A stretch of 64,000 nt of DNA from Hortaea werneckii (Eukaryota; Ascomycota; Dothideomycetes; Mycosphaerellales; Teratosphaeriaceae): NCBI GenBank assembly GCA_037044905.1, contig JBAOKB010000164.1:124001-188000 (forward strand), read 5' to 3'. The translations under genes were made by a program, and so were the position numbers. The notes beneath the pieces were generated by a model that saw nothing but the letters and a program-made list of their open reading frames with translations, was not told where the DNA came from and ran no database searches. Shown here piece after piece: positions 42,752 to 53,182 of the stretch (the stretch's first letter is position 1; the number at the start of each line of letters is the position of its first letter).

Positions 42752-44070
42752 CTACCATCTACCTCTTCTATTGTCTCCTTCCACCTGACTTACACCGCCC
42801 CGTTCCCGGTCGACCAGAGCGTCGAACTCCTGCTGTTGCTGTGACTTGGCGAGCTGACGCTCCTCATCACTCGACGAGAACGTGTAACCATCACCCGATG
42901 GAGCGGCATCCTGGAAACCATCCCGAGGTCGAGAGCCTGATGTTTCGGAGACTGCATGCCCCTGTAAGGTCGCCTAGGCTCTGCTCCTTGGTTACTCATC
43001 GCGCCCTGTCGTAATCGATCCCAGGCACTGCCCGATGTCTGACTGGGTGTCTGGCGATCTGCTGCTCCCCAAGGTGAAGAGCCTTCCGTAGCACTTTGAC
43101 GCGATGCTGCAAAACTTTGCTCGTAAGACCCAGACTGCTGTCTCTGACTTCTCTCAGAGCCCAACCGTGAGTCCGCCTGCTGCTTTACCTGATCCTCACT
43201 CATGAAACCCGGTTGCTCGCTGGCGCTGTCCAGGAATTCGTCGTTGAACATGCCACCCGTCGGCGAAGCATCGTCTCCCTGTTCACCGCCAGCCTCCGCT
43301 CTTCTCCTACCCCACGAGGTCTGCACATTGGATCTCTGCCTCGCCATCTCGAACGTTTCCGTACCCTTCGGTCCATCCTCCTGATTCCCCACCTGCCCAG
43401 TCGCTTGCCTTCCAACCCCGCTCTGCTGACGCCTCTTCAACGCCTCAGTAAAGTCCTTCAAGCGCGGATCCATTGCCCTGCCCGCCAGACTGACACTAAG
43501 CGCATAGCTACCGAAGAAGATCTGACCAACCGTCGCTCCGATAAACCAATACGCGCTAATACGAGACATCTGCCACGCCAATCGCGCCGCCTGTCCTCTT
43601 AACGGTCCAAACGCATCCTTGCTGAATCGGCTGCCTTCTTTGAACGGTGCCCAGCCCGGGAAACGCATATCCTTCTGTGTCCTGTACACCATTGCCGATG
43701 CGCCCAGAACTCCAATCGGCGTACCATAGCTCGCTATCCTCAAGCTCTTAGCAAAATGGAACGCCAGTGCGTTCGCCTCGTCTTGTCTGATCGGCCGCTG
43801 CAGTACACCCTGGGCGAACTTGACTTGGTCTGAGATCCCGTCCACGAGCATTCGAGGGTGGGCCTTCTGGCCGACGATGGACCATCTTCGGGGCAGCTCG
43901 TTCAGGTTGATGTACACGCCTTGCTGCTGCTGATCCGGCGTGACTTTGACGAAGGAAGTCGGCTTGCCGTCGAGGTAGGAGGTGTTGCTATTGGCATATG
44001 GGTCGATGTCCGAAGGCGGGGCATCTTCGCCGAAAGAGGTGTCGGCCGACGTTGCGCCTTCGAGCACCAT
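42752..44070 (-). CDS. Unknown protein with central hydrophobic segments (one indel)
   Basis: No family recognised with confidence. The preferred start is the ATG at 44070. The first 120 residues are polar then folded (YINLNELPRRWSIVGQKAHPRMLVDGISDQVKFAQGVLQ). Two hydrophobic stretches follow (RIASYGTPIGVLGASAMVY, and ISAYWFIGATVGQIFFGSYALSV), possibly paired membrane helices. The rest is long, polar and Gln/Ser/Arg-rich. At CCCC 42959-42962 one base is missing; beyond it the other frame gives a convincing C-terminus (DEERQLAKSQQQQEFDALVDRERGG) while the uncorrected one turns Arg/Ser-rich. About 439 residues. An organelle membrane protein is plausible. Confidence 0.6.
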
Positions 44071-44395
44071 TGTGAAGAGTGGTAGGAGGTCGTGGTAGAG
44101 TGTGAAGTCGTTATTAAAGGGCAATGTGTGGCAGCAAGAGCAATAAGGTAGATGACATTCGCGACCAGCTCAGTGCTGTGGGGAGCTTGGACCCGCGTTG
44201 TAGACGTCATGCTGTTCATCCCTAACGCGAACATGGCACGTGCTCACACGGCCGCTTTACAATTAACGCCGTAGTCCAACCGTCCCTTTCCCATCGCTGT
44301 CAAGACCATTGTGACAGCAAGGTGTAATTATCATCCACTCCGTGTGAGGCAGATCTGGCCATTCCAGCAATGCCAGCCAGGCAAGCAGGCGCACA

Positions 44396-45356
44396 ATGCC
44401 CCTGACCGATGAAGATGCAGCTATCCAAGCCATTAGCACTTTGGACCCGCTTACCAAAGAGCAACATGAAGCAAAGGAAAAGATAGCTGCTATTCTCAGT
44501 ACAGAAGATCCTTTCATTGACATCCACGAGCTATTCGCCCTGTACAACGTCCTGTACTTCCGTTCCTTACTCCTCCCCCGAGTCGAGGTATCCTGGTCCA
44601 ACCGCCTCACGCTGTGCGCTGGAATCTGTGAGCTCGTCCGCGACCCAAACAACGGGAACAAGTACTCACGTATCCGGCTCAAACTCTCCGAGCCGCTGTT
44701 GAAGTACCGACCTCGCAGCGACGTGATCAATACGCTGCTGCACGAGGCCATCCATAGCTACTTTTTCATCACGACGAGCTGGCGCCACTCGCGGGGTGAT
44801 GATGGGACCGGACATGGCGCTGGGTTCTTGCTGCTTGCCGACGCTGTGAATAACCATGGTGGCTACGAAGTGACGGTATATCATACTTTCCACGACGAGG
44901 TGGATAGTTACCGTACGCATATCTGGCAGTGCGATGGCGCTTGTCGATCTCAGGCCTCCGTTTTTTGGACTGGTCAAGCGGAGCATGAATCGAGCCCCTG
45001 GGAAGACGGATACGTGGTGGGCGCGTCATCAAGATGAATGTGGGGTGCGTTTGTGAAGATCGCTGAGCCTGAGCTGAGTAAGGATCAAGTCGAGCGGTTG
45101 AGTGGGTTGAAGCGGGCCGGAAGGCAGAAGAACAAGATCGATGCTTGGGTCGAAGGACGTAGTCAGACGAGGGCTGAGCGGACGTCGCCTACGCAAGAGG
45201 TTGAAGAGCTCAATGAGCCGCAGAAGAGGCGGGCGGAGAGTGCGCCTTGTCCGCTGGCGAAGCGTCCGAAAAGCCGGCGTCTCATGTCCCATCTGCGAGG
45301 CAGATGTTGCTGAGGATTTGATCAACGAGCATCTTGACGTGCAGCATCCGCCTTGA
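44396..45356 (+). CDS. SprT-like DNA-protein crosslink protease, SPRTN type (three indels)
   Basis: Metalloprotease that degrades proteins crosslinked to DNA. The SprT domain contains VEVSWSNRLTLCAGICELV, RIRLKLSEPLLKYRPR and the zinc site HEAIH (about residues 116-120) with a GHG downstream; then VYHTFHDEVDSYRTHIWQCDG leads into the zinc ribbon. The sequence shifts at GG 44954-44955 (one extra), GGGG 45042-45045 (one missing) and AAAA 45269-45272 (one extra). Across the shifts one reads PPFFGLVKRSMNRAPGKTDTWW, then FVKIAEPELSKDQVERL, and finally a UBZ4-type finger CPICEADVAEDLINEHLDVQH, the ubiquitin-binding end of SPRTN. Mended length is 319. Of the fungal alternatives, Wss1 lacks this finger. 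Confidence 0.87.
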
Positions 45357-46079
45357 CGTCCAGCTAGGATTTTCAGTCTCATATTGCCAGTTTTTCCGAC
45401 ACCTGCACCGAAAAGACCATCCATCGCGTCATAATAGCGATGTCCAAGGGGGCACCCGTAACGGTCTATCGACGGCCACTGCCATCATCCATACATTGCA
45501 GATTCCCGAACAGGCGACGTTGCTGCGCATATACCGGGAGACCCCCTTGCCATTTCGACTCCTGCAAAAAAGACTCGTCCGTGCACCATGGTTCTTGTGC
45601 AAGTCAAAAGGCTTTTTATCGGGCCTCCGTACCTCTGCCAGGTACGATACCTCAAGAGTGGCCACGATCACTTCCGGCGACATTTCTCGATGTGTCGTTG
45701 CATGTTATCCGCATCGAGAACCCAGCGTGTGAGGCTTTCCAAGGGTAAATAGCGTTTGTCTGGCCCTTCACAAACCTTGCACACTCTTAGGACGTCATGT
45801 GCGTCTGCACGCTCTAGAGGCTTCTGCAGACCATGTAAAAGAAATGCCACCATTTCCAATGAAAGCCTCGAAGCTGCGACTTAGATCCAGTGGATCAAGG
45901 CCTTGAGCAAATGTAAACAATCGGATTCCCAGGCAAGCGATTCACATGCCGCCGTTGCCTCTTTGTTTCGCCTCAGCGCCTCGCTAAGTAACTCCCATAG
46001 CCTCATAATTCATCACGTTCTGGCCGAATGCTTCCAGCCTTGTGGATCAAGACTGGAGACATCTGGCTACGAAGCACGC
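45357..46079. other. Intergenic; possible remnant of a C2HC-finger ORF
   Basis: On the minus strand around 45668-45859 a short frame reads VCKVCEGPDKRYLPLESL followed by MQRHIEKCRRK, which has CxxC...HxxxC spacing. It has no supported start or continuation. It may be a decayed or mis-sequenced small gene, or chance. Confidence 0.2.
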
Positions 46080-46850
46080 TCATCCCAAAGTCTTCATCTT
46101 CTTCTTTTTCGTCCCACCGCCCGCCCCTCCAGCCTTTCCACCCTTCCCCGCAGCAAAGTCCCTCCAGTTCCCGATCCGATCGTCTCTCGTCTTCTCCCAG
46201 CGCTCCGCTTCTTCGCGTTTCCGCTTCCGGGCCTGGATCTCCTCATCCTCCTTCCGCTGCAGTCGTCCTTCCTCCTGCATCTGCGCCTTCATCTGCCGCT
46301 GCCGTCGCTGCTCCGCTTCCGCCAGCACGAACTTGACCTTCTCCTTCCACGCCTTCATGAACTCGATATCGGGATCTTTGACCTCTTCCGAGTCCGTCGT
46401 CAGTTTGCGTTCGCGGATCAGCAGCATACGCGCGTCGGCGATGGCTTCGTCTAGTCGGCCCCGGGCTTTCTCGTCTAGGAGGGTCTGGTGTGCGGCGGCG
46501 AGGCGGTCAAAGGCGTCAGGGGCGTAGTGGTTGGAGGACTTGTCCGGGTGGATCAGGAGGGATTTCTTGCGGTAGGTCTTTTTGATGTCCTCGTCCGGCA
46601 CACCGGGTTGGAGGTCCAGGACGTCGTAGGCGTTGGCGCGGAAGGCCTTCATGATGCGGTCGATCTCACTGTCCTGTTGAACAAGGTATTAGGAATTGAA
46701 ATAAAGGGGATGTAAGCGAAGCTATCATGGGCTGACCTTGTCGAATTCCTTGCTTTCCTTCTCGAAGTTGGCGAGCAATGCGGCATCTTCTTTGGCCTGC
46801 TCCTCCTCGAGCTTCTTGAGGTCTTTCTCAGGTTCCTTGGCGTCGGCCAT
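46080..46850 (-). CDS. DnaJ-domain splicing-associated protein, DNAJC8/Spf31
   Basis: Homologue of human DNAJC8 and fission yeast Spf31, which associate with the spliceosome. Exon 1 46850-46737 encodes an acidic, charged N-terminus; intron 46674-46736; exon 2 46673-46080; 235 residues. The J-domain lies at about residues 45-115: YDVLDLQPGVPDEDIKKTYRK, the HPD motif in LLIHPDKSS, then APDAFDRLAAAHQTLLD. The C-terminal half is a long charged helix (AEAEQRRQRQMKAQMQEEGR) ending in Gly and Lys (KKKKMKTLG), a nuclear-type tail. It is divergent from DBP4 with 364 bp between ATGs. Confidence 0.9.
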
Positions 46851-47201
46851 GATGTTGGTAGAAGTTGCAAGTGGGTGTTTGGAAAGGTTTCAAGAAAGAG
46901 AGTACGTCAAGGGGTGAGATCAAAAGAGTGGCTGACTCTAGATGGGTTGTAGAAGGAAGGCGCAATCACATGAAACGGGTAAGGTCGACCGGCAAGTCCT
47001 GGCGAGCGGGACGAGGCGCGCGGGACGAAGCGATCAGAGGAAGCCAAGATTTCGCCCCGCTTTTGCATCGGTCTTGCATGTGTTAGCTCTGCTCGCCGGG
47101 GACGAAGTTTTGCGACAAGAGATAAATCCAATCTCCAATCTTCACATTGTACCATGCATCGATGACAGCCACCCTCCCCTTGTTCTAACATCCGTCAATT
47201 G

Positions 47202-47210
47202 GAAAAATTT
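47202..47210 (+). promoter_or_regulatory. RRPE-like GAAAAATTT before DBP4
   Basis: GAAAAATTT, the core of the ribosomal RNA processing element known from ribosome-biogenesis promoters of yeasts, ends five bases before the DBP4 ATG. The match is exact but the position is unusually close, within the leader. The motif is short, so chance is possible. Confidence 0.35.
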
Positions 47211-47214
47211 GACG

Positions 47215-49742
47215 ATGGCCCCGAATCATCCTAATAATGCCGTGACCGGTCGGACGCGGCCTACGAAACCGAAGAAGCAACAGCGTACCCAGAAGCGCAA
47301 GCGAGACGATGTCGACGTGGAAACGCTGGAACAAGGCGTCTCGGAGCTGGACGTGCAAGGCACCACCTACACTTCTTCTCCGACCTGCCGCTCTCCGCTC
47401 CTACAATGGCGGGCTTGAAGAGCGGCCATTTCTCGACTTTGACCGACATCCAGGCGAAAGCGGTCCCGCTTGCACTCAAGGGTCATGACATTCTGGGCGC
47501 TGCCAAAACGGGCAGTGGAAAGACGCTGGCATTTCTGATACCGGTCTTGGAGAACCTCTACAGGGCGCAGTGTGTGGGTGCAGATGCAGGACTGGGGGCG
47601 ATGATCATCAGCCCGACGCGCGAGCTGGCAATACAGATTTTCGAGGTGTTGCGCAAGGTGGGAGGCAAAGGACACCTCTTCGCGGCAGGTCTGGTAATAG
47701 GCGGCAAGGGCTTGAATGAGGAAAGAGATGCGTTGGCTCGGATGAACATTGTCGTCTGCACACCCGGACGTATCCTCCAGCATCTTTCGCAAACCGCCCT
47801 CTTCAATGTGGACAACCTCCGCATGTTGGTGCTGGACGAGGCCGATCGGATTCTAGACATGGGCTTTCAACGCGACCTCGACGCCATCCTTGATTACCTC
47901 CCCGCCGACCGCCAGACGATGCTTTTCTCCGCCACCCAGACCAAGAAGGTCTCCGACCTCGCCCGCTTGTCGCTGAAAGAGCCCGAATACGTTGCAGTGC
48001 ATGAGAGTGCTACCAGCGCAACCCCAAAGACATTGCAACAAAACTACGTAATCACACCTCTTCCTGACAAGCTCGACACCCTTTGGTCATTTCTCCAATC
48101 GAGCAAGAAGAGCAAGATCCTTGTCTTTTTGTCTTCCGGAAAACAGGTCAGATTTGTCTATGAATCCTTTCGCCACATGCAACCCGGTATACCATTGCTG
48201 CATTTGCACGGCAGGCAGAAACAGACGGCCCGATTAGACATCACAGACAAGTTCTCTCGAGCAAAGCACAGCTGTCTCTTCGCGACCGACGTCGTTGCTC
48301 GAGGTCTCGATTTCCCCGCTGTAGACTGGGTTGTTCAGGTTGACTGCCCGGAAGATGCAGATACATACATCCACCGCGTAGGTCGCACGGCTCGCTATGA
48401 ACGCAATGGACGTGCAGTCCTTTTCCTAGACCCAAGCGAGGAGGCTGGATTTCTCGGGAGATTGGAGCAGAAGCGAGTACCCGTGGAGAGGATCAACGTG
48501 AAACAGAACAAGCAAAGAGCATCCGGGATCAGATGCAGAAAATGTGTTTTGAGGACCCGCAGCTGAAATACTTGGGACAAAAGGCTTTCGCTTCATATGT
48601 TCGCTCCCTACATGTGCAGAAGGACAAAGATGTGTTTCCATTTAGAAAAATACGACCTCGAAGGTTTTGCTGCGAGCATGGGTCTTCCGGGTGCGCCAAG
48701 AATCAAGTTCTTGAAGGCTGACCCCGAGGAGCAGAAGCGGAGGAAGAACGCGAGCAGACAGGTAATGGAAGACGAGAGTGAAGGAGATGAGGTGGAGGCA
48801 GGGAGCGATGTGGAAGACGATGAGGCGGTACTGAAGGCGAAGAAGAAGGACGGCGTGAGGACGAAGTACGACCGCATGTTTGAGCGCAAGAACCAGGATG
48901 TCTTCGCCGATCACTATGCGAAGATGATACGAGATGACGAGGCGAAGGCGAACGGGAAAGCTGCTGATGAAGACGAAGAGAGCGATGCCGGCGACGACCT
49001 GTTCGCAGTCAAGCGTCGTATACCAGCTGAAACTGGATCTGATAGCGCCTCATCCGACGAAGAAGAAGATGCCACGCCCACGAACGAAGCAGGTGTCGAC
49101 CCCTCCGCCAAGACTGTCAATGTGCCAGGTGCCAAGCAGCCTCTGGTGTTAGACTCGAAGCGCCGCGAGAAGCTCCTCAAATCGAAGAAGAAACTCCTCA
49201 AGCTGAAGGATCAGGGCAAGAAGGTCGTCTTTGATGACGAAGGGCAGCCGCACCAGATCTACGAGCTCGAGGATGAAGATCAATTCAAAGCCCGCGGGGC
49301 TGCCGAAGACCAGCGGAAGCGGTTCTTGGAAGAGGAGAAGGAGCGGGTGCAGAAGGCCGATGAGGCGGACAAGGCAATGGCGAAGGAGAAGAAGAAGGCG
49401 AAGCGGGAGAAGAGGAAGGAACGTGAGCGGGCAGAGGCAGAGGGAGAGGACCAGGATGATGATGCTGCGGATGGCCCGCCCTTGGAGGACACGAGGGCGG
49501 ACTTTGCGAACTTCCTTAATTCGCTTGGCGGAGAGGAAGATGGTGATCGGGAGGAGGAGAGCGAGGATGAGGAGGCACCGAAGAGTAAGAAGCAGAAGAA
49601 ATGGTTTCAGAAGGACGACGAGAGCGATGAGGATGCAGCACCAAACGCCAAAGGAGCACGTCGGAGTGGCGGAGACCGGGGAGGTAAAGAGATTGAGACA
49701 TTCGACGATCTCGAGGCCGAAGCCGCTAAGCTTCTGGGCTGA
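47215..49742 (+). CDS. dbp4: DEAD-box RNA helicase DBP4/HCA4 (three indels)
   Basis: Nucleolar ATP-dependent helicase that releases U14 snoRNA during 18S rRNA processing. Motifs in order: Q-motif region (SGHFSTLTDIQAKAVP), motif I AAKTGSGKT, Ia PTRELA, GG, TPGR, II DEAD in LVLDEADRILDMGFQ, III SAT, IV LVFLSSGKQ, V TDVVARGLDFP, VI HRVGRTAR. After the core come MCFEDPQLKYLGQKAF and YDLEGFAASMGLPGAPRI, diagnostic of Dbp4, then a long acidic/lysine coiled-coil tail. The frame breaks near 47374-47379 (one T missing), AAA 48514-48516 (one missing) and TTT 48635-48637 (one extra). Mended length is 842. The ATG at 47215 opens MAPNHPNNAVTGRTRPTK. Confidence 0.92.
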
Positions 49743-51070
49743 TGAACTTCACCGTTCACACTTTTATAGAAAAGACAAATCCAAGACCACATCCAATTGC
49801 ATCCACACAAAACACACATCACAACCATCGTCTGCCGCTGACTCAGCTACCCACTTACGTACTATGTACATGTCTGCTACCCAAAGCCGACATTTCCCCC
49901 TTCACAGCCTACCATCCTCCCGGCGACCACGTTGCACAAGTGTCCGCACTAGGTTGCAATACTACCTGCCACATATACCCCCTCAAACACCTCCACCTTC
50001 CCCCGTCTACGCGATTTCTTTGGCCACGACGAGCCGGCCACTAACGGATGTGCCTTTCACGAGTCGTTCGTCTACACTTCACGACAGCAATGGGCTCTTC
50101 TAGCGGAGCAGGAACCCCGTCTTAAAAGTGAAATGGTATGGCCATTTTCACCAGGAATCCTGCGCTACGCAGCGTTTCGCTTATACCGTTGATGTGTCTA
50201 TGCTCCGATGTTCTGCAAGCGCCGGGGCGGAGTTGTGCCGCGGCGATTTCTTGGGGATTTCTCTGTCAGAGGCAGACGGACAGACAGACCTACGTGTACG
50301 GGCGGGGCCAGTCTTATTCGCGCTCGTGTGTCTTGCACCGCCATTTTTTTAAAGTAATGCACTGTTTGTCATCGGAAGTGCAGTAGTCGTAAGCCTGAGA
50401 GACCAGAAAGGAAGAAAGAAGAAAGAAAAAAAAAAAAAAAGGCAAGAAGAAACCCGGCATTGGGGAAATCCTACCTATTTCCCGATTGATCTAATGTTTC
50501 CAATCGAACGAGGCCTGTGAGCATCGCTCTAGAGGGGATCCCGAGCACTACAGTTACAGATCGTGAAGGCAAATCCACGGACGTTCTTGATAAATAGCCC
50601 CAAAGACTTAGAAAATCATCTCATTTCAGATCGCAAATGCTATGTGTTATGAGTCTTGATCATGAGATCTGGACAGCAATAGCAAATGCACAACATGCGC
50701 CGCAGCGCTCGTGGCCACTCGCTTCAAAATGGTCCTGTCTCTTTTGCAGTTGACATGTCATGGTCTTTTAATCGATTCTGATTACCCTTTGATCTAACCT
50801 CATGCAATTGATCGACCTCATCACCTGGGTCACATTAAAGCGCGAGCTAACTCCATATGTTTGAAGATATCTCTTCTTCCCTATCAGCTTTCACACTGTC
50901 TTCACCGCGAGAACTCTGCTGTGTGTCATTGGCGGAAAGTGTGTCAAGGTGTTGCGTTTCTTGCTTTCAATGATCCCCTTGCCCAGATGGTGGCGCCTCA
51001 TTGGTGTCCTCTGCTGAGGCAAATGATTGCGCACAAGTGGAGGGTAGAGCACTGTCTTCTATGACTGGTT
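49743..51070. other. Intergenic with poly-A tract, nothing convincing
   Basis: About 1.3 kb between DBP4 and the next minus-strand gene end. An A-rich tract (GAAAGAAGAAAG then a run of A) lies near 50405-50441. Short ORFs lack motifs. Confidence 0.45.
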
Positions 51071-52851
51071 TTACAGCGGGGCTTTCATGTTGGCCCAGCG
51101 ATGACAACAGTGATGACACAAGGGGGTGGTCATCTTCGTGCTGGACTGTATCACTGGAAGATAGGCGGAAGGTGGATTATGTGCGTCCGCATCCCTTGCC
51201 AGGGCCTGTTGCAGTTGCGCTGTTACGGAAACAAATCTGTCGGTGCTGTCGCGTTCTTCCTTCGCATCATCGAGATTGAACGAAGGTGTCAATGCTCCAG
51301 GGCTGGAGTCGTTGACTGCAGAGAGCGTGTTGGAAGAGGAGCTCGGGCTTGCGTTGCTTTGGTTGATGCTGGGCTCCTGAAGCACGCAAAACTTCTCGAA
51401 GCCATACTTGCTCGTGGCGCAGTCTCTTGGCCCTTGCCTAATGCCAGTTGCGAGTCCTGTGATGATATTCCAATGACACCGGTGGTTTCTGCTTCTGAGA
51501 AGAGACTGCCGGTGGCTGGCTGGTCGAAGTCTTGCGGCTGAGAAAGGTCATGACCAACCGTTGTTGCCTTTGCAAGCTCGAATGGCACAGCAACAGGGTT
51601 CAACACATAGCTTTGATAGCCAGAAAAATATGGTTTGACGATAGTCAAACTCGCATCGTCCCTTCTGCAGCTGGGCTTGCTCCTCGACGTTGACCAATTC
51701 TTGGCCTTCATGCCCGCAGCAAGACTTGATGTCTGCGCTCGGGGTTGTCATACGTCTCAGGCACAAAAAGGCCCATATAATCGATTTCATCAGATTGCTC
51801 AAATTTACTCTCAGTCACACGATCACCTTGAGCCGATTCGTTGTCAGTAGAGTTGGCAACCCTAGCATCTTCCATCGACGCTGACCGTTGTCATCCTTGA
51901 ACGATGCGAAAGGTTTGAGATTAGGATGAACTTCCTCATTACGCTCCAATGGCTGGCTATTGCTGTGGATCGACAAGTCGTCAACAGTACCCATCTGCTG
52001 GTCATCGACCTCCTGCATACGCCAGGGTCGCCTTCATTAGGGCCATTGTTCCCTTGCTGAAGACCGCCGGGTGTCATAATCAAGGCCATCTCCGGGGTGC
52101 AGCTTCTTTCGTGAAATATTTGAGTGCTCTAGTTTGATACGTTTTGCGCGGCGCTGAAAGCCAGGTAAGCCATGATCCTGTGGATGATGCTTGCGACTGT
52201 AGTTCACAGCCTTTTGGGCCTCAGAGCGTGCAGAGTGGCGAGTGGCGCGAGGATCTGGCTTTCTAACCAGCTCATTCTCTTTGTTGTCGCTCTCGAGCTC
52301 GCTTTCGTCCTCGCCACTCAGAAGGTCGAGATCAATATCACTGCTTCCATCGCTTGACTCCAGGTCTATCTTGATGTTAGTTTTCGGTGGGCACGACGCA
52401 GGAGTCCGCTTCGCCACACGTTTTGGACGAGTGACTTCATCCATAGGGTGGTACTTCATATCGTAATTCACTTGTTTTCGTCCGGACCGAGCAGCACGAG
52501 TGCTCGAGGAGGTTCACATGAAGCTTTGTCTTCATCCATGATGGCCAAGTCATCATCGCTGTCAGCGACTTGAAGGCTGGGCTGCGTGGCGGGCGTAGGC
52601 AGAACATTGTTAGGATCAAGGCCACGTAGAGGTCCTCGTCTCGCGACTGCAGCAGCACCTTTAACATGCCGCTGCGAATCTTCTGTCGCGAACGATGGGG
52701 AGGGCTGCGTTCTGGCGCTTCGAATTGCTTGAGAGACGAGTGATGTCTGCACAGGGAGTCAGCATGACGCTGGTTAATGCGATGGCTGGTCTCATTGGTA
52801 CCGCTCCAATTTCCTGGGTGTGGTAACCCCGGTGCGCTTTTTGCAGCCCAT
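51071..52851 (-). CDS. Unknown, probably nuclear, protein in many frame pieces
   Basis: A protein-like signal runs leftwards across all three frames. Start candidate: ATG at 52851 (MGCKKRTGVTTPRKLERY), probably an intron near 52740-52800, then RGPLRGLDPNNVLPTPATQ and DSDDDLAIMDEDKAS. A shift near AAAA at about 52480 gives VNYDMKYHPMDEVTRPKRVA, SSDGSSDIDLDLLSGEDESE, a basic RRAKRIKLEH (NLS-like), then further shifts (near 52080, 52020, 51880) lead to DLSIHSNSQPLERNEEVHPN, DEIDYMGLFVPETYDNPE, and finally SKYGFEKFCVLQEPS and a stop at 51071. At least six breaks are needed, several at short homopolymers. Either error-laden or a decaying gene. Acidic patches plus the basic signal suggest a chromatin or DNA-linked role; unassigned. 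Confidence 0.4.
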
Positions 52852-53182
52852 GCTTGCGTGAGCCGCCGTAGAAAAGTAAGGTTAAGAGAAGTCGAAGGGA
52901 CACGAAGTCAAAGCGGTTGAGAGTGAGGTATTATGCCAAGGCAGCAGGTGTGACGTTACGGCTGAGGCGCCGAATGAGACTGCTGAGGAAGGAGCGATGG
53001 ACTTCTCGGGTGGGGTCATGACTGAAAGAGTATCAACCAATAATTTTGATATCAATGGTGTACATACTCCTAGAAACGCCTTAAATGCCCCAAGATGATG
53101 TGATCAACGAGTGTCTGAAACTCATATGCTATGCCAACCCCGGTGTGTATACCCAAACTCCGCGCTTACCCAATTGCTGTAT

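Noticed and set aside
45668..45859. Minus ORF with CxxC...HxxxC
   Set aside because: Too short, no good start, and the neighbouring frames do not continue a domain. Kept only as a note on the intergenic entry.
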